From positions 248,001-312,000 of the forward strand of contig JBAYVD010000002.1 in assembly GCA_041674745.1 (NCBI GenBank): 64,000 nt of DNA, in the 5' to 3' direction. The notes beneath the pieces were generated by a model. The model was not told the DNA's origin, ran no database searches, and was given only the letters and a program-made list of their open reading frames with translations. Made by a program: the position numbers and the translations under genes. This document shows positions 50,972-59,906 of this stretch, in pieces. Origin of the DNA: UBA2040 sp041674745 (GTDB taxonomy: Bacteria; Bacteroidota; Bacteroidia; Flavobacteriales_D; Crocinitomicaceae). Position 1 is the first letter of the stretch, and every line of letters begins with the position of its first letter.

Positions 50972-51111
50972 TTTTTTTGTTTTTTGACGAATGTAAAGAT
51001 TATTTGGGAAGGAGTCTCAAAAATGAAAGCAGGGTAATCAACAATTCTACTTTTTGTAAACAATTCCTTTCCTTTCGCTTCATTATTGGTAATTTCGCTC
51101 AAAAAAACGTT

Positions 51112-51762
51112 ATGGCAACCATTATCTCCCCTTCAATACTTTCGTGCGATTTCGCAAATGTCCAACGCGATGTTGAAATGATCAATGCTTCTGAGGCAGA
51201 TTGGTTTCATGTGGATGTAATGGATGGTGTATTTGTTCCCAATATTAGTTTTGGTTTCCCCGTTATAGAAGCTGTTAAGCGTCATGCCACCAAACCGCTA
51301 GACGTACATTTAATGATTGCCAATCCAGACCAATATGTGGCTGATTTTAAAAAAGCGGGCGCCGACATACTAACTGTTCATTTTGAAGCTTGCACTCACT
51401 TGCATCGTACGATTCAAAACATCAAAGCGCATGGAATGTTAGCCGGTGTTGCGTTGAACCCTCATACGTCAATTGAATTATTAGAAGATGTGATTGAAGA
51501 CTTAGACCTAGTTTTAATAATGTCGGTAAATCCAGGTTTTGGTGGTCAAAAATTCATCCAGAATGCCATTTACAAAGTGGGTCAATTGGCCAACCTGATT
51601 CACCGAAAAGGATCCAAAGCTAAAATTGAAGTCGATGGAGGTGTGAATTTAGAGACTGGCGCTTTGCTTGTGCAAGCAGGAGCAAATGCATTGGTAGCTG
51701 GAAGCTTTGTTTTCAACTCTGCCAATCCATCAGAAACGATTTCTCAACTGAAAGCGCTGTAA
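51112..51762 (+). CDS. rpe: Ribulose-phosphate 3-epimerase
   Basis: A 216-residue TIM-barrel enzyme interconverting ribulose 5-phosphate and xylulose 5-phosphate. Key motifs are visible: PSILSCDFANV, HVDVMDGVFVPN (metal His and catalytic Asp), DVHLMI, MSVNPGFGGQKFI and VDGGVN. The ATG at 51112 is used since the frame extends 45 codons upstream into non-family sequence. A near-consensus -7 box TAATTTCG ends 14 nt before it. Confidence 0.95.
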   Translation: MATIISPSILSCDFANVQRDVEMINASEADWFHVDVMDGVFVPNISFGFPVIEAVKRHATKPLDVHLMIANPDQYVADFKKAGADILTVHFEACTHLHRTIQNIKAHGMLAGVALNPHTSIELLEDVIEDLDLVLIMSVNPGFGGQKFIQNAIYKVGQLANLIHRKGSKAKIEVDGGVNLETGALLVQAGANALVAGSFVFNSANPSETISQLKAL

Positions 51763-51910
51763 GTAGATTTAAAGTCCTGTCATATTTAACTACTTGGATA
51801 AAACAAATTACCTTTAAGTGCGTTACGTTATTTCAATCATTCAATTCATTTATTGAAATGAAAGTTTGCACGATGTTTGAGTCTATTTCACAAATACCAT
51901 TCTCCAGATT

Positions 51911-53008
51911 ATGAAATTTCTTATTTTATTCCCTCTATTTTTCATCAGTACTTACAGTCTATTTGCTCAAGTAGATTCCTCATTGGTGCGTTCAGAAAAA
52001 GAATTGGAATTGATTTTGACTGACTTGAGAAACGCCACCAATAATTCAGAAAAAGAAACCAAGAACGATCTTTTTAAAGACAAGCTTTATGAAACCATCA
52101 ATCAAAAAGCAGCCTTTTCCTACCCTTTCTCAAGACTGAAGACGCTTGGCTCCATCAATAGTAGTGACGGTTTGGTAAGGATATTCAACTGGAACGTTGA
52201 ACAAGATGACCATAGTCAAAAATATTATTGTCTCATTCTTCGAATGGATGAGCGGAAAAACGAAATACAAAGAATTGAATTAACAGAAAGTTCTGATATT
52301 ATGGCGCTCAAACCGATGGAAATATTGGCGGCAAATGAATGGTATGGAGCCCTCTACTACCAAATCATCCCTTTTGAAAAAGGGAATCGAGACATGTATA
52401 CTTTGCTGGGTTGGGATGGTAACAATGCTACTTCCAACATGAAAATAATAGATGTTTTGTATTTCAGCGGCAACCAAGCTAAATTGGGTAGTCCTGTTTT
52501 CAAAGTAGGCTCTCAAACTTTCAAAAGACTATTCTACGAATACTCTAAAAAAAGCACGATGTCGCTTCGTTACGACGAGAAATATGAGCGGATTCTGATG
52601 GACCATCTTTCACCAGAAAGTCCTGGATTAGCAGGTTTTTACGCCTACTATGTACCTGACATGTCGTATGATGCTTTTGAATTAAAATCGGGAAAATGGA
52701 TTTTAAAAGAAGATGTCGTGGCCATCAATGGGAAACAAGCTGACAAGAGAACCATTCGCACACCAGATGCGAACGGAGAAATGAGGGAGGTAAAAATGAA
52801 AAACAAATGGATCGACCCTTCAGATGCAGGAAGTCCAACAGGTGGCAACAACCACACAGCCGATTTACCGGAAGGTGAAAAAGACAAAAAGTCAAACGCC
52901 AAGAAAACGAAACCAACGAAAGTCAAAAAAACAAAAGACAAACGAGATCCGAGTAACCAATATCCTTACAGTGACTTAGGCAAGAAAAGCAGAAAACGCA
53001 AAAAGTAA
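51911..53008 (+). CDS. Secreted protein with Lys-rich C-terminal tail
   Basis: A 365-residue precursor with signal peptide ending near SLFAQ. Residues 20-275 form an ordered alpha/beta domain (SRLKTLGSINSSDGLVRIFNWN, TLLGWDGNN). The last 75 residues are an unstructured, strongly basic tail with KKTKPTKVKKTKDKR and KKSRKRKK. The family is a conserved Bacteroidota hypothetical; the function is unknown. The tail might bind polyanions such as nucleic acid or LPS (guess). Confidence 0.75.
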   Translation: MKFLILFPLFFISTYSLFAQVDSSLVRSEKELELILTDLRNATNNSEKETKNDLFKDKLYETINQKAAFSYPFSRLKTLGSINSSDGLVRIFNWNVEQDDHSQKYYCLILRMDERKNEIQRIELTESSDIMALKPMEILAANEWYGALYYQIIPFEKGNRDMYTLLGWDGNNATSNMKIIDVLYFSGNQAKLGSPVFKVGSQTFKRLFYEYSKKSTMSLRYDEKYERILMDHLSPESPGLAGFYAYYVPDMSYDAFELKSGKWILKEDVVAINGKQADKRTIRTPDANGEMREVKMKNKWIDPSDAGSPTGGNNHTADLPEGEKDKKSNAKKTKPTKVKKTKDKRDPSNQYPYSDLGKKSRKRKK

Positions 53009-53048
53009 AAACTATACATAGCCAAATGTTAACTTCTTTTTGTGCAAT

Positions 53049-53082
53049 TTTGTAACGTCAAACCTTCATTTTGTTATATTTG
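53049..53082 (+). promoter_or_regulatory. Promoter of the UspA operon
   Basis: -33 TTTG (53049-53052), a 22-bp spacer and perfect -7 box TATATTTG (53075-53082). The ATG is at 53103. A longer frame starting at 53040 would begin upstream of the promoter, so it is rejected. Confidence 0.7.
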
Positions 53083-53102
53083 GTAAAACAATCCGATTAA
53101 CT

Positions 53103-53909
53103 ATGAGTAAGAATTTATATGTAGTGCTTCATGATTTTACTGAAATTGGAGACACTGCTCTAAACTATGCTTTGCAAATCGCAAAATACGTTCATACAGA
53201 CATCAAATTATTGCATGTTGTAAACGATCAATCAAAGGAAAATCAAGCATTGGCTAAATTGGCAGAAATTATTGCCGAAAAATCACTTCCTCCGGATGTT
53301 ACTCTTACGCCTTTAGTAAAAGTTGGAAATTTCATCGACGATATGGGGAATTTTGTAAAATCTGAACATGCACAACTTATAATCATGGGAACCCATGGTG
53401 CTTTGGGATTACAAAAGATTTTTGGATCCCACGCCATCAAAATGATTCGACATTGCGAAGTTCCTTTTTTAATTGTTCAAAAAGGTGCGCCAATTAAAGA
53501 AATCAAAAACATTATTGTCCCTGTTGATTTAACAAAAGAATCACTTCAAATTGTAAATATTGCCGGTGATATGGCAGCCATATTTGACGGTAGCGTTCAT
53601 ATACTTTACGAGGAGCAAAACGACGAAAGACTATCGGCTACGATGAAAACACGTATTCACATTGTTAAAAACAATTACGAAGAACGAAAAGTGAAAGCTG
53701 AATTTGTAAGACTCGACGCGAAAGGCGCATATATAAAGAAAATTGAAGCTTACGCACATGAAAAAGACGCGGAGCTTTTGGCTTTTTCATATCACTCAGA
53801 AAGCATCTTACCTCAATTCGAAACATTTGGACAATCCTTGATTACCAATAGTTTAAACTTACCCTGCATGGTTGTTAATTCAAAATTAGCTTCTGCGCTT
53901 TATTTCTAA
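53103..53909 (+). CDS. Universal stress protein (tandem UspA domains)
   Basis: A 268-residue protein with two UspA-type halves. The first half has the nucleotide-binding GTHGALGLQKIFGSHAIKMIRHCEVPFLIVQ pattern (about 95-135); the second half (from about 140) is diverged and lacks the full G-2x-G-9x-G motif. Likely a stress-responsive cytoplasmic protein. It is followed after 3 bp by a CvfB-like RNA-binding gene, in one operon. Confidence 0.88.
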   Translation: MSKNLYVVLHDFTEIGDTALNYALQIAKYVHTDIKLLHVVNDQSKENQALAKLAEIIAEKSLPPDVTLTPLVKVGNFIDDMGNFVKSEHAQLIIMGTHGALGLQKIFGSHAIKMIRHCEVPFLIVQKGAPIKEIKNIIVPVDLTKESLQIVNIAGDMAAIFDGSVHILYEEQNDERLSATMKTRIHIVKNNYEERKVKAEFVRLDAKGAYIKKIEAYAHEKDAELLAFSYHSESILPQFETFGQSLITNSLNLPCMVVNSKLASALYF

Positions 53910-53912
53910 TTC

Positions 53913-54743
53913 ATGATTCTTGGCGATTACAATGACCTCCCTATTTTAAGATTTACAAGTGTTGGAGTGTACCTCGGTGACGACGATGGCGATGTATTAC
54001 TTCCTCAAAAACTAGTAAAACCAGAATGGGAAGAAGGTACAATCGTACATGTTTTTCTTTACAGAGATTCTGAAGATCGACTGATCGCAACCACATTGCG
54101 TCCGAATGTTACGGTCGATAAATTTGGTTATCTAAAAGTCAATCAAGTAAATTCTTTTGGTGCATTTTTGGACTGGGGAATTGAAAAAGACTTAATGGTT
54201 CCGTATCGTGAACAGCGTTATAAATTGGTAGAAGGTGAAGAAGTTTTAGTGTATCTTTATTTGGATGAATTTACCGATCGATTGGTAGCCACCACGAAGT
54301 ACAAAAAATTCTTGAGTGCCGAAGTGGAAGGCGTACTATTGAACACACCTGTTGACATCATTGTTGACGACGAAACCGATTTGGGCGTAAAAGTCATCGT
54401 TGAAAATCGTTTTGCCGGTTTGATTTATCACCAAGACTTCAATAAAAGACTGTTAAAAGGTGAAATTACCACAGGTTACATTTACAATATCCGTGAAGAT
54501 GGAAAATTAGATGTTCGCTTAGAACCCGAAGGATATGGTAAAATTGAACCTTTGTCCGAAGAATTATTCGCGATGTTGGAAAAGCGTGGCGGTGTAATTC
54601 ACTTGCATGACAAAAGTTCGCCCGACGAAATCAAACGACAAGTGGGCATGAGTAAGAAAAATTTCAAAAAAGCGGTGGGCAATTTGTACAAAATGAAATA
54701 CATCAGCCTAGATGATAACTGCATTCGTTCGATCAAATCCTAA
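53913..54743 (+). CDS. CvfB/YitL-like S1-domain RNA-binding protein
   Basis: A 276-residue protein with three S1-like OB domains (about 1-65, 66-135 and 140-215: GVYLGDDDGDVLLPQ, VNSFGAFLDWGIEKDLMVPY, GYIYNIREDGKLDVRL) and a C-terminal winged helix (FKKAVGNLYKMKYI). This is the architecture of CvfB, an RNA-binding protein that regulates virulence in Staphylococcus. It starts 3 bp after the universal stress gene and 11 bp before the next gene. Confidence 0.88.
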   Translation: MILGDYNDLPILRFTSVGVYLGDDDGDVLLPQKLVKPEWEEGTIVHVFLYRDSEDRLIATTLRPNVTVDKFGYLKVNQVNSFGAFLDWGIEKDLMVPYREQRYKLVEGEEVLVYLYLDEFTDRLVATTKYKKFLSAEVEGVLLNTPVDIIVDDETDLGVKVIVENRFAGLIYHQDFNKRLLKGEITTGYIYNIREDGKLDVRLEPEGYGKIEPLSEELFAMLEKRGGVIHLHDKSSPDEIKRQVGMSKKNFKKAVGNLYKMKYISLDDNCIRSIKS

Positions 54744-54796
54744 AGATCTTTAAATTGGGTACGATTCTTGAATGGTTTATTTTCAAAAATAAAATT

Positions 54797-55726
54797 TTGC
54801 TTAAAAAGACCCATTTCAAATTCTCGACTTTATTTATCGCCTTGTTTTTCAACCAATTGATGATGAGCTCACAAATCAATTCGAACGTGAATTTCGGAGT
54901 GAAGTTGGGTATTGTTGCGCAATTTGGAACACCGATAAATCAAATTGGTGTTCGGCTGGATGGTTATGCCGCTTATCAATGCGCTCAATTGAATTTAGGG
55001 AATGTACTTACTTTTTCATTCGCCAATTTGGCCAATCGAAAACAACTGTTCGAGAACCGATTGTCTTTGGGGGCAATTCTTCTAGGTGGAACAAGATCAC
55101 TAAAGCCAGACTTTATCTGGGATGGTTTGCGACATCAAACCAATTATCAAAATGCGATTGGTTACAACTACATTTGGTACCGAGACAACCAAAATTCGAG
55201 TCAAAATTCGGGAGGATGGACGCTGCAATTCTCCAATTTTCAATTGTTTTTTGAAAACGATATTTTTGCCGGGACAGGTCGAGATAAATTTCGCACGGGA
55301 CATCTAATGCTGGGATATCGCTATGGTTTGTACAATTTCCAAATTGGCACTAAATTATGGACGGGAGAAACACGCGGTTCAAAATGGCAAAAAACACCTT
55401 TGGACAAATGTCCGAGTGGTTATCGAATCTTGGAAGATTTATCGTACGGAAAATCAAGCCACGGTATTTTTTACGGCGGACTCACCTACTCGCTTCCGTA
55501 TGGAAATTACTTCTCTGGTCAAATTGGTTTTGATGCCGAGCAAGTGCGTCACCTATTCCAAAATCGTTTGTCGCATGATATGATACTTTTTCCAGAAAAA
55601 ATCGAAAGAAAAACTCCACATTATCCGCGGTTGGATGAAAATGGTCACCCTGTTTTTGAAAAAAGTAAGGTTCGAAAAACAAAACCGTATGCCGAATTTG
55701 GGGTGAATCCAATTTGGTCGTACTAA
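54797..55726 (+). CDS. Toxin_23-like (polymorphic toxin type 23) exported protein
   Basis: A 309-residue precursor whose pattern matches the Bacteroidota family labelled polymorphic toxin type 23 (PF15528-like): SENDIFAGTGRDKFRTG-like strand, LWTGETRG and a conserved FQNRLSHDMILFPEK region. The beta-rich composition suggests a barrel, so the toxin label may be misleading. TTG 54797 is preferred as start because it gives a clean signal peptide (LKKTHFKFSTLFIALFFNQL); TTG 54755 would add a longer N-terminal stretch. It follows the CvfB-like gene and may be in the Usp operon. No immunity gene is seen nearby. Confidence 0.65.
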   Translation: MLKKTHFKFSTLFIALFFNQLMMSSQINSNVNFGVKLGIVAQFGTPINQIGVRLDGYAAYQCAQLNLGNVLTFSFANLANRKQLFENRLSLGAILLGGTRSLKPDFIWDGLRHQTNYQNAIGYNYIWYRDNQNSSQNSGGWTLQFSNFQLFFENDIFAGTGRDKFRTGHLMLGYRYGLYNFQIGTKLWTGETRGSKWQKTPLDKCPSGYRILEDLSYGKSSHGIFYGGLTYSLPYGNYFSGQIGFDAEQVRHLFQNRLSHDMILFPEKIERKTPHYPRLDENGHPVFEKSKVRKTKPYAEFGVNPIWSY

Positions 55727-55773
55727 TTTGTTAAATAACCGAAAGGAATCGACGAATAATCCAAGCAAAATTG

Positions 55774-55781
55774 TAATTTTG
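55774..55781 (+). promoter_or_regulatory. -7 box of pyrG
   Basis: TAATTTTG, a perfect TAnnTTTG, ends 29 nt before the ATG at 55811. No -33 element is seen at the usual distance. Confidence 0.5.
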
Positions 55782-55810
55782 CGCCCCGTAGTTACAATTT
55801 TAAAATCGGC

Positions 55811-57430
55811 ATGTCAAATTCCACAAAATACATCTTTGTAACAGGGGGTGTTACATCATCTTTAGGCAAGGGAATTATTTCCGCATCGCTAGCAACATTA
55901 TTGCAAGCACGTGGATATTCCGTAACCATTCAAAAATTAGATCCGTATATCAACATTGATCCAGGAACGTTAAATCCATACGAACATGGAGAATGTTTTG
56001 TAACGGACGATGGAGCGGAGACCGATTTGGACTTAGGTCATTACGAACGATTTTTGAATGTTCCTACTTCCCAGGCCAACAACGTTACCACAGGAAGAAT
56101 TTATCAATCCGTCATTGAAAAAGAGCGTAGAGGTGAATTCTTAGGGAAAACGGTACAAGTAATTCCTCACATCACAGATGAAATCAAAGAACGAATTCAA
56201 ATGTTGGGTAAAAACGGACATTACGATATCGTTATTACTGAAATTGGAGGAACCGTTGGTGATATTGAGTCACTTCCTTATGTGGAGAGTGTTCGACAAA
56301 TGATGTGGGAATTTGAATCCGATTGTATCGTCATTCACCTTACCTTGATTCCTTATTTATCTGCTGCTGGAGAATTGAAAACAAAACCTACGCAGCATTC
56401 CGTTAAACAATTGTTGGAATTAGGCGTTCAGCCGGATATTCTTTGCTGTAGAACGGAACATCCTTTGAATTTAGAGTTGCGTAAGAAAATTGCAAAATTC
56501 TGTAATGTAAGCATGAATGCTGTTATCGAATCTTTGGATGCGAAAACAATCTATGAAGTTCCTTTCTTGATGCAAGAAGAACAATTGGACAAAGTTGTTT
56601 TAGAAAAATTAGGTTTACCAACGAAGTCGGTTCCAAACATGGGAAAATGGACTAAATTCTTAGACCGTGTCAACAATCCAAAAACAACTGTCAATATTGG
56701 TTTGGTTGGTAAATATGTGGAATTGAAAGATTCCTACAAATCGATTTCTGAATCCATCATTCATGCAGGTGCTGAAAATGAATGCAAAGTAAACGTTGTT
56801 TGGTTGCATTCCGAAAAATTAAACAGTACCAATTTAGAAAAGAAACTTTCTGGATTGGATGGAATTTTGGTTGCACCTGGATTTGGTTCTAGAGGAATTG
56901 CTGGTAAAATTGAAGCGGTTCGTTATGCCAGAGAAAACAATATACCATTCTTCGGAATTTGCCTCGGTATGCAATGTGCCGTAATTGAATTTGCGCGACA
57001 CGTCTTGGGGCATGAAGAGGCACACACAACTGAAATTTCAGAAGATTGCCCGCATCCCGTTATCAGCATGATGGAAGAACAGAAATCGATTTCCAACATG
57101 GGAGGAACGATGCGTTTGGGTGCTTATAACTGTCAATTGAAACCGGGTTCAAAAGCGGCGAAAGCTTACAACACGGACAAAATATCTGAACGTCACCGTC
57201 ACCGTTACGAGTTCAATAACTCTTATTTGCAAGAATTTGAAAAAGCAGGTATGATCGCAACGGGTAAAAACCCTGAATCTGGATTGGTTGAAATGGTTGA
57301 AATCCCTGAGCACCCTTGGTTTGTCGGTGCACAATTTCACCCTGAATACAAAAGTACGGTAGCCAATCCGCATCCGCTTTTCGTTGCTTTTATTGAAGCA
57401 GCAATATCTCACATGAATAACAAAAAATAG
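55811..57430 (+). CDS. pyrG: CTP synthase
   Basis: A 539-residue two-domain enzyme making CTP from UTP, ATP and glutamine. The N-terminal synthetase domain has the P-loop GGVTSSLGKGI and LDPYINIDPGT; the C-terminal class I GATase has catalytic Cys in GICLGMQ and the QFHPE triad. The length is typical. yidC starts 2 bp downstream, so the two are co-transcribed, an order seen in other Bacteroidota. Confidence 0.98.
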   Translation: MSNSTKYIFVTGGVTSSLGKGIISASLATLLQARGYSVTIQKLDPYINIDPGTLNPYEHGECFVTDDGAETDLDLGHYERFLNVPTSQANNVTTGRIYQSVIEKERRGEFLGKTVQVIPHITDEIKERIQMLGKNGHYDIVITEIGGTVGDIESLPYVESVRQMMWEFESDCIVIHLTLIPYLSAAGELKTKPTQHSVKQLLELGVQPDILCCRTEHPLNLELRKKIAKFCNVSMNAVIESLDAKTIYEVPFLMQEEQLDKVVLEKLGLPTKSVPNMGKWTKFLDRVNNPKTTVNIGLVGKYVELKDSYKSISESIIHAGAENECKVNVVWLHSEKLNSTNLEKKLSGLDGILVAPGFGSRGIAGKIEAVRYARENNIPFFGICLGMQCAVIEFARHVLGHEEAHTTEISEDCPHPVISMMEEQKSISNMGGTMRLGAYNCQLKPGSKAAKAYNTDKISERHRHRYEFNNSYLQEFEKAGMIATGKNPESGLVEMVEIPEHPWFVGAQFHPEYKSTVANPHPLFVAFIEAAISHMNNKK

Positions 57431-57432
57431 AA

Positions 57433-59313
57433 ATGGATAGAAATACCGTCATTGGATTGGTTTTAATAGGATTGATTTTAAGTGTTTTCACAATTTTCAA
57501 TCAACCAACAGCTGATGAGTTGAAGGAAAAACAACGCCTTGAACAAGAAAAAGCTAAAGCCGAGAGTAAATTGGATGTCAACGAAGTAAAAAAAGTTGAT
57601 AAAACAGAAGTGGCTCAAAATCCGACCAAAGATTCCGATACTGCTTCAACAGCAGTTGCTTCAGAGAAGCAAGTGGCAGTAGCAAAAAGTGAAATCGTTC
57701 GATTGGAAAGCGACAAATTGATTATCGACTTTGACACCCAAGGAGGTAAAATCGCATCTGTACGTTTGAAAGAATTTCAATCGTATTTCAATTTTGCAAA
57801 AAACAATGGCAAAACAGTTCCTTTGCAATTGTTTGCTCCCGGAGACGCTTCCAACGCATTGGTTTTCAAGTCCGGTGGAAAAATGATCAACACGGATGAA
57901 TTGGTTTTTGACATTGTGAAAAAAACGAAGAATAGCATCCATTTTAGTTATTCTCCTGCGAACGGAAAATCGATTGACTTCACTTACACCCTTCCAAAAG
58001 ACAATTTCAACATTTCTTACGATGTGAATTTGAAAGGAATGAAAAGTGACATTCAAAACAAGAATATCCAGTTAGAATGGAAAACTGCTTTCAAAAAAAC
58101 AGAACGTTTGTTCTCAGAGCAAAGACGGATTTCAACCATTTGCTTCCAAAACGAAAAAGATGGTTTTGATTATCTAAGCGAAATGAGCGATGATGAAGAA
58201 AAAGCAGAAGACAACATTTCTTGGGTTGCTTACAAACAAAGCTACTTCTCCTCAATCCTAAAACCGAAAACAGCTTTTCGTTCAGGAGATAGCAAAATGG
58301 AAGTCATCAACTACAAAGAAGGTGAAAAGAAAAACAATACACATTTAAAAGACTTCTCTTCAACACTCGCGTTGGATATGCAAGCAAGTGATGATGCAAC
58401 CATGAGTTTCAATTGGTTTTTTGGACCAAATGATTTCGAAGTGTTAAAATCATATGGCGAAGGATACGACGATATCTTAAATTACGGTTGGGGATTGTTC
58501 CGTTGGATTAACATCTATGCAGTTCAACCCTTGTTCAACTTTCTTTTAGAAATGGGTTTTGCCGTTGGTATTGCGATCCTATTGTTGACGATGATTTTGA
58601 AATTGGTTTTAATGCCGATCCAATGGAAAATGTATGTTTCTTCTGCGAAGATGAAGATTTTAAAGCCTGAAATTGACGAATTGAATGCAAAATTCCCGGA
58701 CAAGGCAGATGCCATGAAAAAACAAACGGAAATGATGGCATTGTACCGCGAATCTGGCGCAAGTCCTTTGGCAGGTTGTGTTCCGATGTTGATTCAAATG
58801 CCGATTCTATTAGCTGTTTTCCGATTCTTCCCAACTTCCTTTGAGTTGAGACAGAAAGGATTCCTTTGGGCGACGGATTTGTCATCTTATGATTCCATCG
58901 CAGAACTAGGAACGTATATTTGGCCTTATGGTGATCACGTTTCCTTGTTTACTTTGTTGATGGCTGGGACGACTTTGATTTACACCTATGTGAACAGTGG
59001 TCAAATGCAAACACCACAACAACCCGGAATGCCAAACATGAAAGTGATCATGTACATTTTCCCAATCATGATGATCTTTTTCTTCAATAATTACTCTGCA
59101 GGTTTGAGTTACTATTACTTTATCTCAACCTTGTTTTCCATCTTGATTATGGTGGCAATCAAACAATTCTTTGTGGATGAAGAAAAACTGAAAGCCAAAA
59201 TGAGCGCGAAAAAGGCTACAGTAACTACCAAAGGACCGAAAGCCAAATCCAAGTTCCAAGAAAGACTAGAAGCGATGCAGAAAGCACAGCAAGATAAAAT
59301 GAAAAACAAATAA
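57433..59313 (+). CDS. yidC: Membrane protein insertase YidC
   Basis: A 626-residue protein. It has an N-terminal membrane helix (VIGLVLIGLILSVFTIF), a large periplasmic domain (about 60-350), and the five-helix insertase core with GASPLAGCVPMLIQMPILLA and a C-terminal basic tail (KAKMSAKKATVTTKGPKAKSK) that may contact the ribosome. It inserts inner-membrane proteins alone or with SecYEG. It follows pyrG by 2 bp and ends in a strong terminator. Confidence 0.97.
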   Translation: MDRNTVIGLVLIGLILSVFTIFNQPTADELKEKQRLEQEKAKAESKLDVNEVKKVDKTEVAQNPTKDSDTASTAVASEKQVAVAKSEIVRLESDKLIIDFDTQGGKIASVRLKEFQSYFNFAKNNGKTVPLQLFAPGDASNALVFKSGGKMINTDELVFDIVKKTKNSIHFSYSPANGKSIDFTYTLPKDNFNISYDVNLKGMKSDIQNKNIQLEWKTAFKKTERLFSEQRRISTICFQNEKDGFDYLSEMSDDEEKAEDNISWVAYKQSYFSSILKPKTAFRSGDSKMEVINYKEGEKKNNTHLKDFSSTLALDMQASDDATMSFNWFFGPNDFEVLKSYGEGYDDILNYGWGLFRWINIYAVQPLFNFLLEMGFAVGIAILLLTMILKLVLMPIQWKMYVSSAKMKILKPEIDELNAKFPDKADAMKKQTEMMALYRESGASPLAGCVPMLIQMPILLAVFRFFPTSFELRQKGFLWATDLSSYDSIAELGTYIWPYGDHVSLFTLLMAGTTLIYTYVNSGQMQTPQQPGMPNMKVIMYIFPIMMIFFFNNYSAGLSYYYFISTLFSILIMVAIKQFFVDEEKLKAKMSAKKATVTTKGPKAKSKFQERLEAMQKAQQDKMKNK

Positions 59314-59315
59314 GC

Positions 59316-59345
59316 AAAAAGGTGTCTGAAAAGACACCTTTTTTT
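59316..59345 (+). terminator. Intrinsic terminator after yidC
   Basis: Perfect stem AAAAAGGTGTCT / AGACACCTTTTT with loop GAAA and a long T run. Confidence 0.93.
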
Positions 59346-59402
59346 ATGCCCTGTGTTTTTAGATTCTTGTAGGATTGTGTATTTTAGCCTAAAATTAAAA
59401 CT

Positions 59403-59906
59403 ATGAAGTTGTTTTGGCTTTTCGCCTTACTTTCAATCAGCTCTTTTTCGGCCAATGCACATGAGTATTTCTTCGGATTTGCAGAAATGTCATACAATTC
59501 AGCAGATCAAGTTCTTGAAGGAACATTGATGCTATCCACGCACGATGTGGAGGAATGGTTTCAGGAAAAAAAACTACCTGTAAAAGAAATGGAAGACCAT
59601 GTTGCGGATGCTGCTTTGATTCAGCAAATGGCCAAAGCATTGTTCAATGAGTTCAAAGTAAAATCGGGTGGCAAAGAGGTGCTTTTTCAAATGATTGGAT
59701 ACGAAGTCTTGCCCAATGGCATGACCAACTTTTATTTTCATTCCAATAAAATTGCAAAACCGAATAAATTCATAGATATCACTTTTGATTTGATGATGAA
59801 TGAACTTCCTGCTCAACAAAATAAAGTGACTTATCTCGATAATGAAAAAAGCTATACAGCCGTTTTCACACAAGCAAAATCTCAATCTTCGATAATTTTA
59901 GAATGA
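59403..59906 (+). CDS. DUF6702-family secreted protein
   Basis: A 167-residue precursor (signal peptide ending SANA, then HEYFFGFAEMSYN). The mature start HEYFFGFAEM and the TFDLMMNE motif fit the Bacteroidota DUF6702 family. This family is typically located next to an M1 metallopeptidase gene, as here, which overlaps it by 4 bp (ATGA). The function is unknown; co-translation suggests the two act together. Confidence 0.82.
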   Translation: MKLFWLFALLSISSFSANAHEYFFGFAEMSYNSADQVLEGTLMLSTHDVEEWFQEKKLPVKEMEDHVADAALIQQMAKALFNEFKVKSGGKEVLFQMIGYEVLPNGMTNFYFHSNKIAKPNKFIDITFDLMMNELPAQQNKVTYLDNEKSYTAVFTQAKSQSSIILE

